Shown: positions 26,465 through 35,680, counted from the stretch's first letter. The stretch: DNA of 64,000 nt from Ruminococcaceae bacterium BL-6 (GCA_902810075.1 LR778135.1:1736001-1800000); one strand, 5' to 3'. Made by a program: numbers and translations. The notes: generated from the sequence alone by a model not told the origin.

Positions 26465-27223
26465 TTACAGGCGCACCGGAATCCCCTTTTCCCTCAAATA
26501 AGCCTTGAGCTCCGGAATCGAGACCTCGCCGAAATGGAACAGCGAAGCCGCCAGAACAGCGTCCGCCTTCCCCGCCGTGAAAGCGTCATAAAAATGCTCC
26601 ATCGTGCCCGCGCCGCCCGAAGCGATGACCGGAACGCCGACCTGCTCCGAAACGGTCCTGGTCAGCTCCAGGTCATACCCGTTTTTCGTGCCGTCGCAGT
26701 CCATGCTGGTCAGAAGGATTTCCCCCGCGCCGAGAGAAACCGCCTTTTTTGCCCATTCCACGGCGTCGAGCCCCGTATCCTCCCGGCCGCCGTTCAGGTA
26801 CACCGTCCAGCCGCCCCGCTCCCGGCGCTTCGCGTCTATGGCGCACACCACGCACTGGCTGCCGAATTTCTGCGCCGCCTGCCGGATGAGCTCCGGGTTC
26901 AAAACGGCGGCGGAATTGACCGACACCTTGTCCGCGCCTGCCCGCAGCAGCACGGTGAAATCCTCCGTCGTGCGGATGCCCCCGCCCACGGTAAACGGGA
27001 TAAAGATGCGGTCCGCGACCTGCCTGACCATATCGACGATCGTTCCCCGCTTCTGAACCGAAGCGGTGATATCCAGAAAGACCAGCTCGTCCGCGCCCTG
27101 CCGGTCGTATTCCACCGCGGCCTGCACCGGGTCCCCGGCGTCTCTCAGATGGATAAAGTTCGTTCCCTTTACAACCCGTCCGTCATTGACGTCGAGGCAC
27201 GGAATGATTCTTTTTGCGTACAT
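26465..27223 (-). CDS. hisF: Imidazole glycerol phosphate synthase cyclase subunit HisF
   Basis: 252 residues, TIM barrel. Catalytic aspartates are in [14 protein letters not shown] (Asp11) and [11 protein letters not shown] (near Asp130). Uses ammonia from HisH to make IGP and AICAR in histidine synthesis. The hisH gene lies 21 bases upstream; no other his gene is visible within several kilobases. Confidence 0.96.
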   Translation of the reverse strand: MYAKRIIPCLDVNDGRVVKGTNFIHLRDAGDPVQAAVEYDRQGADELVFLDITASVQKRGTIVDMVRQVADRIFIPFTVGGGIRTTEDFTVLLRAGADKVSVNSAAVLNPELIRQAAQKFGSQCVVCAIDAKRRERGGWTVYLNGGREDTGLDAVEWAKKAVSLGAGEILLTSMDCDGTKNGYDLELTRTVSEQVGVPVIASGGAGTMEHFYDAFTAGKADAVLAASLFHFGEVSIPELKAYLREKGIPVRL

Positions 27224-27244
27224 AAACGATTTCCCCTCCCCGGC

Positions 27245-27865
27245 TTATCTGCTTTTTTCGATCAGAGAAACAAAATTTTCCAGCATCTTCAGCCCGATTT
27301 TTCCGCTTTTTTCCGGGTGGAACTGCGTCCCAAAAAGATTGCCGGAATGGACGGAAGCGTCGATCTCCACCCCGTATTCCGTGGTGGAAGAAACGATTTC
27401 ACGCTGACGCGCCTTCAGATAATAGGAATGGACAAAATAGACGTAAGGGTTTTCCCCGAGCCCGGAAAACAGCCCTCCCGGCTTTTGGATCCGAAGGGAA
27501 TTCCAGCCCATGTGCGGAATTTTTAGGCCGGGCGCGTCCGGAATCCTGAGGATTTCCCCCTTGAAAACACCGAGCCCCCGTACCCCGGGGGTTTCTTCGC
27601 TTCCCTCGAACAGAAGCTGCATCCCAAGGCAGATTCCCAAGAAAGGGCGGCCGGAGGCGATAAAGTCGAGCACCGGCTGCTTCATGCCGGAGCGGTTCAG
27701 CGACTCCATCGCGTCCCCGAACGCGCCGACTCCCGGCAAAACCGCAGCGTCGGCGCCCATCAGGCTGTCCCCATCCGTGGTCACTTCGATTTCGCCGCCG
27801 ATAAACCGGAATGCCTTCACGACGCTCTGCAGGTTTCCGGCCCCGTAATCAATGATTTTAATCAT
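27245..27865 (-). CDS. hisH: Imidazole glycerol phosphate synthase glutaminase subunit HisH
   Basis: 206 residues. Class I glutaminase: nucleophile Cys79 in [15 protein letters not shown] and His/Glu in FHPEKSG near the C-terminus. Delivers ammonia to HisF. First gene of the hisHF pair, behind a promoter at 27903-27931. Confidence 0.96.
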   Translation of the reverse strand: MIKIIDYGAGNLQSVVKAFRFIGGEIEVTTDGDSLMGADAAVLPGVGAFGDAMESLNRSGMKQPVLDFIASGRPFLGICLGMQLLFEGSEETPGVRGLGVFKGEILRIPDAPGLKIPHMGWNSLRIQKPGGLFSGLGENPYVYFVHSYYLKARQREIVSSTTEYGVEIDASVHSGNLFGTQFHPEKSGKIGLKMLENFVSLIEKSR

Positions 27866-27902
27866 GGTTCCTGTTTTCCTTCCTTATGATCCCTTTTTTG
27901 TT

Positions 27903-27931
27903 ATTTTATCATTTTTATTTTTTTATGGCAA
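27903..27931 (-). promoter_or_regulatory. Predicted sigma-A promoter of hisHF
   Basis: Minus strand: -35 TTGCCA (27931-27926), 17-base spacer, -10 TAAAAT (27908-27903). The leader to hisH is short, so no T-box fits. Confidence 0.6.
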
Positions 27932-27992
27932 ATTAAAACTCGTATTTTTTTGGGAAAGGAAGCGAAAAATATTTTTGGAGGTGATTTTCACA

Positions 27993-28190
27993 TTGAAAAG
28001 AAGAGATCCCAAAAGCGGCATGAACAGCGCCCCCGATGTTTACGGAGCGGACGTAGAGCGCAACGACACGGACAAGACGACCATACCCATTACCTATCCC
28101 AGCAAAAGATACCGCAAAACCAAGGCCGCTATGCCCTCTGACGACGATGTCGAGGAAGCAAAGGACTGGGTGGACCACAACATCAAATAA
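27993..28190 (+). CDS. Small conserved-type hypothetical protein (possible DUF3787 spore-surface family)
   Basis: 65 residues from a TTG start nine bases after GGAGGTG; longer in-frame reading upstream has no site. Basic N-terminus (KRRDPKSG), a central PITYPSKRYRKTKAAMP and an acidic end PSDDDVEEAKDWVDHNIK. The tail resembles the DUF3787 small spore-surface proteins of Clostridia as I remember them, but this is uncertain. Alone on the plus strand between hisH and mntP. Confidence 0.65.
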   Translation: MKRRDPKSGMNSAPDVYGADVERNDTDKTTIPITYPSKRYRKTKAAMPSDDDVEEAKDWVDHNIK

Positions 28191-28213
28191 AAAAAGCTTA
28201 AAAATCGTAAAAA

Positions 28214-28240
28214 ATGAGGACGGCGCAGCGCCGTCCTCAT
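28214..28240 (-). terminator. Strong hairpin with T-tract on the minus strand
   Basis: 12-bp stem ATGAGGACGGCG/CGCCGTCCTCAT, 3-base loop. The T-run is on the minus strand (TTTTTTACG), while both flanking genes are on the plus strand. It could still end the 27993-28190 transcript weakly. Confidence 0.7.
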
Positions 28241-28326
28241 AAACTTTTCCTCCCCGCAATATGATTCTACAGCGATTCATTTTCATCCATTGAAAACGCT
28301 GTAAAAAACGGATCGGGAGGAATATC

Positions 28327-28911
28327 ATGGATTACATCGCCCTGACCGGCATCGCGTTCGGCCTAGCCATGGACGCCTTCGCCGTCTCCATCGCGGATGG
28401 AGCGGCCGCGCCGAAAATCCGGTTCCGGTTCGCCCTGCGCATCGGCGCCGCGTTCGGATTTTTCCAGGGATTTCTTCCCTTTCTGGGCTGGCTTCTGGGC
28501 AAGGCGGGGCAGGACCTGATTCAAAGCGCGGACCACTGGATCGCACTGCTGCTTCTGTCGTATCTCGGCGGGCAGATGATTCTGGAATCCCGTCGAAAAA
28601 GGGCCGGCTGCCTCCCGGAGCGCCGGGAAATCACGCTGCGGATCCTGATGACGCAGGCCGTCGCAACCAGCATCGACGCGCTGGCCACCGGGGTCCTTCT
28701 CCCTTCCGCCGTCGGGGCTTCTACGCCCGCCCTGATGCTGCTTTCGGTCTGCGGGATCGGGGCCGTCACTTTTTTTCTCTGTACGGCGGGGGTTTATCTC
28801 GGCAGAAAATTCGGCTACATGCTGTCCGGCCACGCGGAAACCCTGGGCGGCGCGGTGCTGATCCTGATCGGAATCAGAATCGCCTTGGAGCACGTCTTTT
28901 TTCATCCCTGA
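28327..28911 (+). CDS. mntP: Manganese efflux pump MntP
   Basis: 194 residues with six membrane segments. MntP family: GIAFGLAMDAFAVSIADG at the start and ATSIDALATGV in the fourth helix, each with the conserved aspartate. Exports Mn(II). Ribosome site GGGAGG. Ends 10 bases inside the convergent WYL regulator gene. No yybP-ykoY manganese riboswitch is recognisable in the 136-base upstream gap. Confidence 0.93.
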   Translation: MDYIALTGIAFGLAMDAFAVSIADGAAAPKIRFRFALRIGAAFGFFQGFLPFLGWLLGKAGQDLIQSADHWIALLLLSYLGGQMILESRRKRAGCLPERREITLRILMTQAVATSIDALATGVLLPSAVGASTPALMLLSVCGIGAVTFFLCTAGVYLGRKFGYMLSGHAETLGGAVLILIGIRIALEHVFFHP

Positions 28912-29909
28912 CGGATGCGGTAGGCGGAGCAGAGCGCCTTGATTTTTTCCGCAGTTTTTTCGTACAGGGAATCCGGGCGGAGCACGCGCACCCGGCCTCC
29001 GTACTGTAAAATCCATTCCACAAGCCCGTCGCTGACGTAAACGGGGGCGCGGAAAGTGAACTGATCCTCATCCTGATACACAAAATCGGCGTCAGCACCG
29101 AATTTGTCCAGAACGGCCTCCAGCATGTCGTTGGTGCAGCACAGCTCGATCTCCTGCGGCTCCCCGCGATACATATAGAAGCTTTTTTTCAGATAATCCG
29201 CGGCGTCGAAACGCTCCCTGTAATCCGACACCTCGGAAAACGGCCGCATCGGAAGATCCGTGACGGAAACATGCTTCATCCGGTCGATCCGGTAGTTCCC
29301 GACGGTATCGTACTTTTCGTAATTTCCCGCCACGTAGTATTTGTCGTTCGCCCAAAGAAGCGCATAGGGGCTGACGGTAAATTCGCGCCCTTCGTTCCAC
29401 TCCGCGCGGTAGCCGCGGATGACGCGGTGGTAGTACCGGAATTTGACTTTTTTCCCCGCGGAAATCGCCGTGTGAACGGCATCGATGCTGTAATAGATTT
29501 CTTCGTTGTCAAATTTCACCCGCTGATCCGCGAAAATCTGCGGCTCCAGCCCCTGCGACTGCGGCAGGCTCGCAAGGCTCTTTAGCTTCTCAACCAGGCC
29601 GTCCGTCTTTTTGCGGGTGATAAACGGGGCCGCGAGCACCGCGTCGATCAGCAGGCGCACCTCGGGCAGCTCGAAGTCGCGCTTTAAAAGGAAATACCCG
29701 GGCTTCGGGAAGCGCGTGCTCCCGATTTCAAGGCCGCATTCATTCAAAACGGCGATATCCCGGTAAATGGATTTCCGTTCCGCCTCTATCCCCCGCTGCT
29801 CCAGCAGGGAACAGAGCTCGCGGGACGAGAGCGGATGCTCCTCGTCGGTGTGCTTTCTCAGAATATCCAGCAGATACAGAAGTTTCAGTTTTCCCCTGGA
29901 AACCCGCAC
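28902..29909 (-). CDS. WYL-domain transcriptional regulator
   Basis: 335 residues from a GTG eight bases after GGAGG. N-terminal winged helix-turn-helix (1-about 70; ELCSLLEQRGIEAERKSIYRDI) followed by a WYL domain (about 140-215) and a WCX extension. WYL proteins sense nucleic-acid or nucleotide ligands and often control DNA-damage or defence genes. It is the third gene behind sbcD-sbcC, a context fitting a DNA-damage response. Confidence 0.9.
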   Translation of the reverse strand: MRVSRGKLKLLYLLDILRKHTDEEHPLSSRELCSLLEQRGIEAERKSIYRDIAVLNECGLEIGSTRFPKPGYFLLKRDFELPEVRLLIDAVLAAPFITRKKTDGLVEKLKSLASLPQSQGLEPQIFADQRVKFDNEEIYYSIDAVHTAISAGKKVKFRYYHRVIRGYRAEWNEGREFTVSPYALLWANDKYYVAGNYEKYDTVGNYRIDRMKHVSVTDLPMRPFSEVSDYRERFDAADYLKKSFYMYRGEPQEIELCCTNDMLEAVLDKFGADADFVYQDEDQFTFRAPVYVSDGLVEWILQYGGRVRVLRPDSLYEKTAEKIKALCSAYRIRQG

Positions 29910-29942
29910 GGCCCATTCCTCCGCTTCTCAAAATGATGTCCG

Positions 29943-32900
29943 TTACACGATCAATTTTACAGTGCTTCCGCCGATTCCCTTCTGGATCAGGAGCTTTCGG
30001 TCGATCCGTTCCTTGAGCTCGCCGACATGCGAGATGATCCCCACCAGGCGGTCGCCCTGAGCGAGCGTGCTCAGCGCGGAAATCGCCTGTTCCAGCGATT
30101 CGGAATCCAGCGAGCCGAAGCCCTCGTCGACAAACATGGTGTCGATTTGGACCCCGCCCGCATAGCTCTGGATCACGTCGGAAAGGCCCAGCGCGAGCGA
30201 AAGGGCCGCCTTGAACGATTCGCCACCCGAAAGCGAGCGCACCGAACGAAGCTTTCCGGTATAGTAATCCATCACTTCCAGTTCCAGCCCGGACTGGCTT
30301 TTCAAGTCGGACGGGCTTTCCTTTCTCATCAGCTCGAACCGTCCGTCCGTCATCCCTCTCAGGCGCTTGTCGGCTTCTTCCAGAATCCGGTTGAAATAGG
30401 ACGCCTGTACATACTGTTCAAACGCGAGCTTCTGCCGGCCGGCGAGCTCCCCGTTGGCGGTTTTGGAAAGGGACGACAGGGTCAGGTAATCCTGCTCCAG
30501 CTTGCGCATGCGCCGCAGGCCGGAACGGAGCTTTTCCAGAATGGACAGGTTCGCGCTCTGCCGGGCGGAAATCCGCCGAAGCTCGAGATCCGCCGCATCC
30601 CGCCTTTCCTGAAGCCGTTTTCGCTCATTCTCGATCCCGTTCAGCTCCTGCGGGTGCTTCCCCTCGCTGTCGCGTGTCAGACGGCGAAGCTGCTCCCCGG
30701 TAAAACGAAGGTTTTCCCGGAACTCGTCGATCTCCCGGTTCCACTGCTCCAGCCGGTCCCTGTTTTTCAGGGCGTCTTGATACTCCCGTTCATCCGGAAA
30801 TCCGCTTTCCGAAAGCGCGGCCCTGAATTCCTGCTCCGCCCGTTCCAGGCGGCTTTGAAGCTCCCCGCGTTTCTGCCGGTTGTCCCGAAGGATCGCGCGG
30901 ATGCTGTCCCGGTCGCTCCGGCAGGCGCGGTAAGCCTCCTCGGCTTTCTGAAGGGCATTTTTAAGCCGGCTCAGCGCCGCCTGCTTTTGATCCGCCTCGG
31001 CCCTGGCCTCTTTCTCGGAGCCGAAAGCGAGCCCTTCCCCCGTCACCCGGATCTCGCTTTCCATCGCGCTCAGCTGATTTTCGAGCCCGTGTTTTTCCTC
31101 CTCTTTCTCCCGGAGGGTCTCATCCAGCCCGGCGAGGCGGGATTCGGCATCTTTAGCCGACTGAAGCCATTTCTTCCTGCTTTCGCAAAGCTCCGTCAGC
31201 CGCTTCAGCCCCCCGGCGGCGAGCTTCTGCTTTTCCGTGTTTTTCCTGCCCTCGGCTACGATCGTTTCCTTCCGCTTTGCCGGATCTTCCGGCATGGAAA
31301 TTCCCGGAAAAGCCGCGGAGAACGACTGTTCCAGCGTTTTTCGGGCGGATTCTTCCTGCGCAAGGCCGGCCCGCGCACGAGCGCTCGCCTCCTGCATCGC
31401 GGCGCGCGCGGCCTCCTGCTCTTCCTTCGCCTTCTGCAGTTCGGCTTCGCTGGGCGCGCCCCGGACCGGGACGGCCTTTTTCGGATGCTCCAAAGAGCCG
31501 CACACCGGGCAGGGGAGGCCGTCTTTCAAGCCCGCGGCAAGAATGCCCGCCTGTTCCCGGAAAAAGACCTGTTCCTTTTCTTCGCGGCTCTTTCGTTTTT
31601 CCTCATACGTCGTTTCGGCCGCCAGATAAGCCTGCTGCAAGGCCGCGCGGTTTTTCCGCAGGTCTTCCAGATCCACGGCCTGACGGTGCAGGCCGAGCAG
31701 CGTCTGCCGGCGCGCCGTGCAGGCTTCCAGTTCCTTTTCGCAGTTCAGGCGGTCTACTTCCGCACTTTCGCTGGCCTCCGTCTTTTTGGTCAGGGATTCC
31801 TTTTGCCGCTCCAACTCCGCTTTTTCCTGTTTCAGCTTTTCCGCCTGTTTCCGGTTTTCTTCCCGGGCTTTTTCCAGCTCCGCTTTGCCTGTGCAGAGTG
31901 TTTTCAGCCTGGAATATTCCGCAAAGGACGATGTCAGCGCGGCGATTTCGGCGGAGAGCCGTTCGCGTTCCGGCTCCTTCTCCCGTTCCGCGTTCCAGGC
32001 TTTTTCCAGCTCCGCGCATTCCGAGCCGCGCTTTTTCTCCTCTTCGCAAAGCTGACGGATGTTGCGGTCCAGCCGCTCCCCGTTTTCCCGCTCCGAAGCA
32101 TAGATGCGTTCCGCCGGATAAACGTTCTGGACGGCTTTTGCGGCCCGCTCCGCCTCTTTTTTCCTCGCTTCGACGGCTGGAATTCGCTCCCGGAGCCTGG
32201 AAAAGTTTTTCCGGGCGGTTTCGAGCTCCTCGAAGATATGGTTGATCTGCTCCGCCCGCGTCTTTTCCGCAATCAGCCTTTCCATGGCTTTCGCGTCTTC
32301 GGCCGACTGCTTCTGCTTTTCCTCCAGCAATTTTCCATCCGCTTCGGTCAGCTCTTCGAGAGGCGGGACGACTTCCGCGATGCGGTGGATGTTTTTCTCC
32401 CGCAGCAGCCCGTCAAGCACTGGGTACTGCCCGCAGCCCTGTTCGCAGACGATTCCGTCCGCATATTGCAGCAGGCTTTTGCAGCAGTCGTCAAAAGCGG
32501 CTCTCGCATCCCGCTCCCTTTTTTTCAGCTCGACCTGAACCGTTTCAAAGAGATCCGTGTTGAAAACGCGCCGGAAAATTTCCGCGCGCTCCCGGTTGTC
32601 GGCCAGAAGAAGCTTCTGGAACTCCCCCTGCGCGATCATCGCGATCTGCTTGAACTGCCGGCAGTCGATCCCCAGAAGCGCGGTCACCGCCGAGGTCACC
32701 CTTACGCTTCCCGTCACAACGCTTTTGTCCGGCATGGTGAGCGAGGCGTCGGCGCTTTCCTCCGTCAGCCCGCTTCCGTTTTTCTTCCGGCGCTGGTATC
32801 TCGGGTTGCGCCGAAGCTCATACCTCCTGCCCTTATGTAAAAAAGTCATCTCCACGTAAGTCTTGTCGTCCGGCCCGGCAAAATCGCTGCGCAGGGTGTC

Positions 32901-33089
32901 CACGGTCCGCACCGATCCGCTGGATTCCCCGAACAGGGCGAAGGAGACGGCGTCGAAGATCGTAGTTTTCCCCGCGCCCGTGTCCCCGGTGATCAGGAAC
33001 AGCCCTTTTCCCCCGAATTTTTCCAGCGGGATCTCCACCCGGCCGGCATAGGGGCCGAACGCGCTGATCGTCAGATGAAGCGGCTTCAT
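29943..33089 (-). CDS. sbcC: Exonuclease subunit SbcC (Rad50-like ATPase)
   Basis: 1048 residues. Walker A GDTGAGKT (35-42), long coiled coils on both sides of a CPVC zinc hook (527-530), then the ABC signature LSGGESFKAALSLALGLS and Walker B FVDEGFGSLD. With SbcD it cleaves hairpins and protein-blocked DNA ends. Its start overlaps the end of sbcD by four bases (ATGA). Confidence 0.97.
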   Translation of the reverse strand: MKPLHLTISAFGPYAGRVEIPLEKFGGKGLFLITGDTGAGKTTIFDAVSFALFGESSGSVRTVDTLRSDFAGPDDKTYVEMTFLHKGRRYELRRNPRYQRRKKNGSGLTEESADASLTMPDKSVVTGSVRVTSAVTALLGIDCRQFKQIAMIAQGEFQKLLLADNRERAEIFRRVFNTDLFETVQVELKKRERDARAAFDDCCKSLLQYADGIVCEQGCGQYPVLDGLLREKNIHRIAEVVPPLEELTEADGKLLEEKQKQSAEDAKAMERLIAEKTRAEQINHIFEELETARKNFSRLRERIPAVEARKKEAERAAKAVQNVYPAERIYASERENGERLDRNIRQLCEEEKKRGSECAELEKAWNAEREKEPERERLSAEIAALTSSFAEYSRLKTLCTGKAELEKAREENRKQAEKLKQEKAELERQKESLTKKTEASESAEVDRLNCEKELEACTARRQTLLGLHRQAVDLEDLRKNRAALQQAYLAAETTYEEKRKSREEKEQVFFREQAGILAAGLKDGLPCPVCGSLEHPKKAVPVRGAPSEAELQKAKEEQEAARAAMQEASARARAGLAQEESARKTLEQSFSAAFPGISMPEDPAKRKETIVAEGRKNTEKQKLAAGGLKRLTELCESRKKWLQSAKDAESRLAGLDETLREKEEEKHGLENQLSAMESEIRVTGEGLAFGSEKEARAEADQKQAALSRLKNALQKAEEAYRACRSDRDSIRAILRDNRQKRGELQSRLERAEQEFRAALSESGFPDEREYQDALKNRDRLEQWNREIDEFRENLRFTGEQLRRLTRDSEGKHPQELNGIENERKRLQERRDAADLELRRISARQSANLSILEKLRSGLRRMRKLEQDYLTLSSLSKTANGELAGRQKLAFEQYVQASYFNRILEEADKRLRGMTDGRFELMRKESPSDLKSQSGLELEVMDYYTGKLRSVRSLSGGESFKAALSLALGLSDVIQSYAGGVQIDTMFVDEGFGSLDSESLEQAISALSTLAQGDRLVGIISHVGELKERIDRKLLIQKGIGGSTVKLIV

Positions 33090-34231
33090 CCGCGCATCCC
33101 TCCCGTCTGCTCAAAAAGCGATTTCATGATTTCCTTCTGGTCCCGCGTCATTTCCGTCTGATTCTGCAGCAGGAAAAATTCCTCGAACAGCTCCATCGGG
33201 TCCTTGTGCGAGACATCCCCGTGGGCGGCCGTTTCCGGATGGCGTCCCCCGGCTGGCTTCCTGTTCTCGAAATCAAGCCGCATGACGTTCGGATACACCG
33301 TGCGGAGCCGCCCGATCGGGTCGAACAGCTCCCCTTCGTCGGTGAGGATGGCATGGATGTAATCTTCCCGGCCATTCTCCTCCGCCGCGCTCACCAGCCC
33401 GTCGAGGGGACCGCGGATCTCCCGCATGTCGTGCAGCGGCAAGAGCGGGATCCGGCGGATTTCCACGTTCTCTTTTTCCTTCAGTTCGACCACCGTGACC
33501 GATTTTTTCTGGCGGCATTCCGAAAAGGAGTATTTGAGCGGAGAGCCGGCGTAGCGGATGGTTTCCCGCAGGATTTTCTGCGGGCCGTGAAGATGGCCCA
33601 GCGCGACGTAATCGAAGGCGTCGAACACAGAGGCGTCCACGTTGTCCACCCCGCCGATGGAAACGGTTTCCGAATCGGAACGCTCCGGCGAAACGCCGGC
33701 GTTCGTCACGAACTGATGGGCCACGAGCACGCGCCGCGTCTCATCCTTCGGCACATTCCTGACCGCCGCGCGCACGGCGTCTTCATAGCTTTCTATTTTC
33801 AGCTCCGGAAAAAATGGAGCGACCACGGCGGGCTTGACAAACGGAAGCAGGTACAGCTTTACGGGGCCGTACGCATCCGAAAGGGAGATTTCCGGCAGGG
33901 TCCCGCGAAACGACGAAACGATGCATACGCCGCTTTTTTCCAGAAGGCGGCTCGCAAAGCCGAGACGTTCCGGGGAATCGTGATTGCCCGCGATCAGAAA
34001 GACGGGAATCTTCTGCCCGGCGAACGACGTCAGAAAGTCGTCGAGGACTTCCACCGCTTCCCCGGGGGGAACGGTCTTGTCATAAATATCCCCCGCGATC
34101 AGCACGGCATCCGGTTTTTCGGCGCGGGCAACGTTCAGGATCTGTCCAAAAATATGGCGCTGATCCTCCAGCATGCTGAATTCATTGACGCGCTTGCCGA
34201 TATGCAGATCCGCCAGATGTAAAAACTTCAT
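33086..34231 (-). CDS. sbcD: Exonuclease subunit SbcD (Mre11-like nuclease)
   Basis: 381 residues. Metallophosphoesterase motifs: LADLHIGKR, AGDIYDK, GNHDSPE and GHLHG. Nuclease partner of SbcC. The C-terminal region contains the capping domain and a glutamine-rich end. Translationally coupled to sbcC. Confidence 0.96.
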   Translation of the reverse strand: MKFLHLADLHIGKRVNEFSMLEDQRHIFGQILNVARAEKPDAVLIAGDIYDKTVPPGEAVEVLDDFLTSFAGQKIPVFLIAGNHDSPERLGFASRLLEKSGVCIVSSFRGTLPEISLSDAYGPVKLYLLPFVKPAVVAPFFPELKIESYEDAVRAAVRNVPKDETRRVLVAHQFVTNAGVSPERSDSETVSIGGVDNVDASVFDAFDYVALGHLHGPQKILRETIRYAGSPLKYSFSECRQKKSVTVVELKEKENVEIRRIPLLPLHDMREIRGPLDGLVSAAEENGREDYIHAILTDEGELFDPIGRLRTVYPNVMRLDFENRKPAGGRHPETAAHGDVSHKDPMELFEEFFLLQNQTEMTRDQKEIMKSLFEQTGGMRG

Positions 34232-34307
34232 CGGATCCTTCCTTCCCGCTTAAGATAAAGGCTCTCCAAACCGGTATCGCCTGCGCTGAAAAGCCCCCGA
34301 AGAGAAA

Positions 34308-34332
34308 CAAGCTTCACCGCAAGGGAAGCTTG
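34308..34332 (-). terminator. Terminator behind the 35-residue peptide gene
   Basis: 8-bp stem CAAGCTTC/GAAGCTTG with a 9-base loop, followed on the minus strand by TTTCTCTTC. Confidence 0.7.
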
Positions 34333-34341
34333 TCCTTTTCT

Positions 34342-34449
34342 TCATCTGTTCCTGTTCAGGTCGATCACCTGGAGCGCCGTGATCGCGGCGCCGCACAGGG
34401 TTACGATGATTCCGATGATAAACCCGGCAATTGAGATTCCTTTTTTCAT
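34342..34449 (-). CDS. 35-residue single-helix membrane peptide
   Basis: Not recognised. Reads MKKGISIAGFIIGIIV then a short CGAAITAL stretch and a polar LNRNR end: one hydrophobic helix (about 5-27) with a basic start, as in small membrane peptides. The start follows GGGGTGAT; a terminator follows the stop by ten bases. An extended -10 (TGGTATAAT) lies about 110 bases upstream with a dyad ATTCTG-T-CAGAAT around the -35 position. It sits between sbcD and sod. The combination of promoter, ribosome site and terminator makes a real gene likely. Confidence 0.6.
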   Translation of the reverse strand: MKKGISIAGFIIGIIVTLCGAAITALQVIDLNRNR

Positions 34450-34553
34450 GTTATCACCCCATATATTTAAGTTGTTATATATATGATTTTATATCAGGGC
34501 CGCCGCTTTGCATCGGCAAGATTGCCGAGCACGGAAGCTCATCATGATTTTAC

Positions 34554-34582
34554 GCTATTATACCATATTCTGTCAGAATAGA
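34554..34582 (-). promoter_or_regulatory. Predicted extended -10 promoter for the 35-residue peptide
   Basis: Minus strand TGGTATAAT with a 13-base dyad ATTCTG-T-CAGAAT just upstream where a -35 would be, suggesting regulated initiation. Positions are approximate. Confidence 0.45.
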
Positions 34583-34702
34583 AAACGGGTCCCCTGTAAA
34601 AAATCTGGTTTCTTCCGCTTTGCATAATCAAATGCTTTCCGGAAGCATATATTACAAAAGCACTACATAAAAATGATTTTTCACAGGAAAGGACTGTTTG
34701 GA

Positions 34703-35338
34703 ATGAGTGACCGATATCCCTTTACCTTAAAGCCGCTCCCTTATGCCCAGGAAGCGCTGGAACCCTATCTGGATGCCAAGATCATCTTTTTCCACCACGA
34801 AAAGCATCAGCAGGCCTATGTCGACAATCTGAACAAGGCGCTTCAGAAATATCCCGCCTATCAGGATTGGAGCCTGAGGGCCCTGGTGCTTCATGCGGAC
34901 AGGTTTCCCCAGGCGATCCGCACCGAAATTTACAACAATGCCGGCGGCGTGTTCAACCACGAGCTCTATTTCGACTGTATGACGCCGGAAAAGGATATGC
35001 AACCCGGGCCGAACATGGCGGCGGCCATCGAAAACCAGTTCGGTTCCTATGAAAAGTGGAAAGAGAAGATGCAGGATTCCGCCGTTTCCGTGTTCGGCTC
35101 GGGCTGGGCATGGCTTCTCGCCGACCGGAGGCGCCAGCTGAGGATTATGAAAACCGCAAATCAGAACGTCCCGATGCTCTCCGCTTTCCAGCCCCTGCTT
35201 CTGGTGGATGTCTGGGAGCACGCCTATTATCTTCAGTATCAGAACCGCCGCGCGGAGTACGTGGAGAACTGGTTCAGGCTGATCAACTGGGAATACGTGG
35301 AAAAAAGATACCTCGACAGCCCGTGCTTTGTCTGTTAG
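34703..35338 (+). CDS. Iron/manganese superoxide dismutase
   Basis: 211 residues from the ATG giving MSDRYPFTLKPLPYA, nine bases after AGGAAAGGA. Metal ligands by alignment to E. coli SodA: His31, His86, Asp169, His173 (DVWEHAYY). Tyr39 (gateway Tyr34) is kept, but the position of SodA His31 is Gln36 (HHEKHQQAYV). The GGVFNHELYF form replaces the usual GGHWNH. Clostridial relatives share some of this. Whether Fe or Mn is used cannot be read. The stop codon TAG is part of a short inverted-repeat element (35336-35364). Confidence 0.92.
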   Translation: MSDRYPFTLKPLPYAQEALEPYLDAKIIFFHHEKHQQAYVDNLNKALQKYPAYQDWSLRALVLHADRFPQAIRTEIYNNAGGVFNHELYFDCMTPEKDMQPGPNMAAAIENQFGSYEKWKEKMQDSAVSVFGSGWAWLLADRRRQLRIMKTANQNVPMLSAFQPLLLVDVWEHAYYLQYQNRRAEYVENWFRLINWEYVEKRYLDSPCFVC

Positions 35339-35364
35339 GCCTTTGATTTTTCAAACGGGCCCTA
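35336..35364. repeat. Short TA-flanked inverted-repeat element (copy a)
   Basis: 29 bp: TAGGCCTTTGA, then TTTTCAAACGGGCCCTA. Its ends resemble the terminal repeats of copy b (37408-37486), and its first three bases are the sod stop codon. Confidence 0.55.
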
Positions 35365-35430
35365 GATTAAGCGTTTTGCTCTTTTGTGCATATACTGAAT
35401 TAGAAATGCTTCTTTTGTGGAGGTGGTACC

Positions 35431-35619
35431 ATGGAAATCAAGACGACTGTTTATCATTGCATGGATCCGAATGAAAATCCAATCCCTTACTGGATGAAAT
35501 ATGACGCAAAGGGAAACAAAGTGGAGGTAAAGCCGGAGGAACCGCTGGATCCGGTTCAGCAGTTCAAAAACAACCCGGACTCCTTTTTCCCCGACTTCAC
35601 CAAACAGAAACAGGGATAA
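35431..35619 (+). CDS. Small hypothetical protein, 62 residues
   Basis: Not recognised. Begins MEIKTTVYHCMDPNENPIPY, ends with FFPDFTKQKQG; no membrane segment. Good site GGAGGTGGTACC before the ATG and a strong terminator 22 bases after the stop, so expression as a single-gene unit is likely. Lies between sod and glnS. Confidence 0.7.
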   Translation: MEIKTTVYHCMDPNENPIPYWMKYDAKGNKVEVKPEEPLDPVQQFKNNPDSFFPDFTKQKQG

Positions 35620-35640
35620 AAAACACCAGGCGAAAACAGC

Positions 35641-35680
35641 GGAGCCCCGGAAACGGTCATACGATCGTTTTCGGGGCTCC
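35641..35680. terminator. Bidirectional terminator between the 62-residue gene and glnS
   Basis: 15-bp stem GGAGCCCCGGAAACG/CGTTTTCGGGGCTCC with a 10-base loop. Both neighbours converge on it. Confidence 0.85.

Noticed and set aside
28190..28327. Manganese (yybP-ykoY) riboswitch upstream of mntP
   Set aside because: Gap is too short and contains only the hairpin with minus-strand T-tract; no conserved loop sequences.
30027..32840. Long plus-strand frame opposite sbcC
   Set aside because: Shadow of the coiled-coil region of SbcC; low-complexity translation rich in Phe, Leu and Arg.
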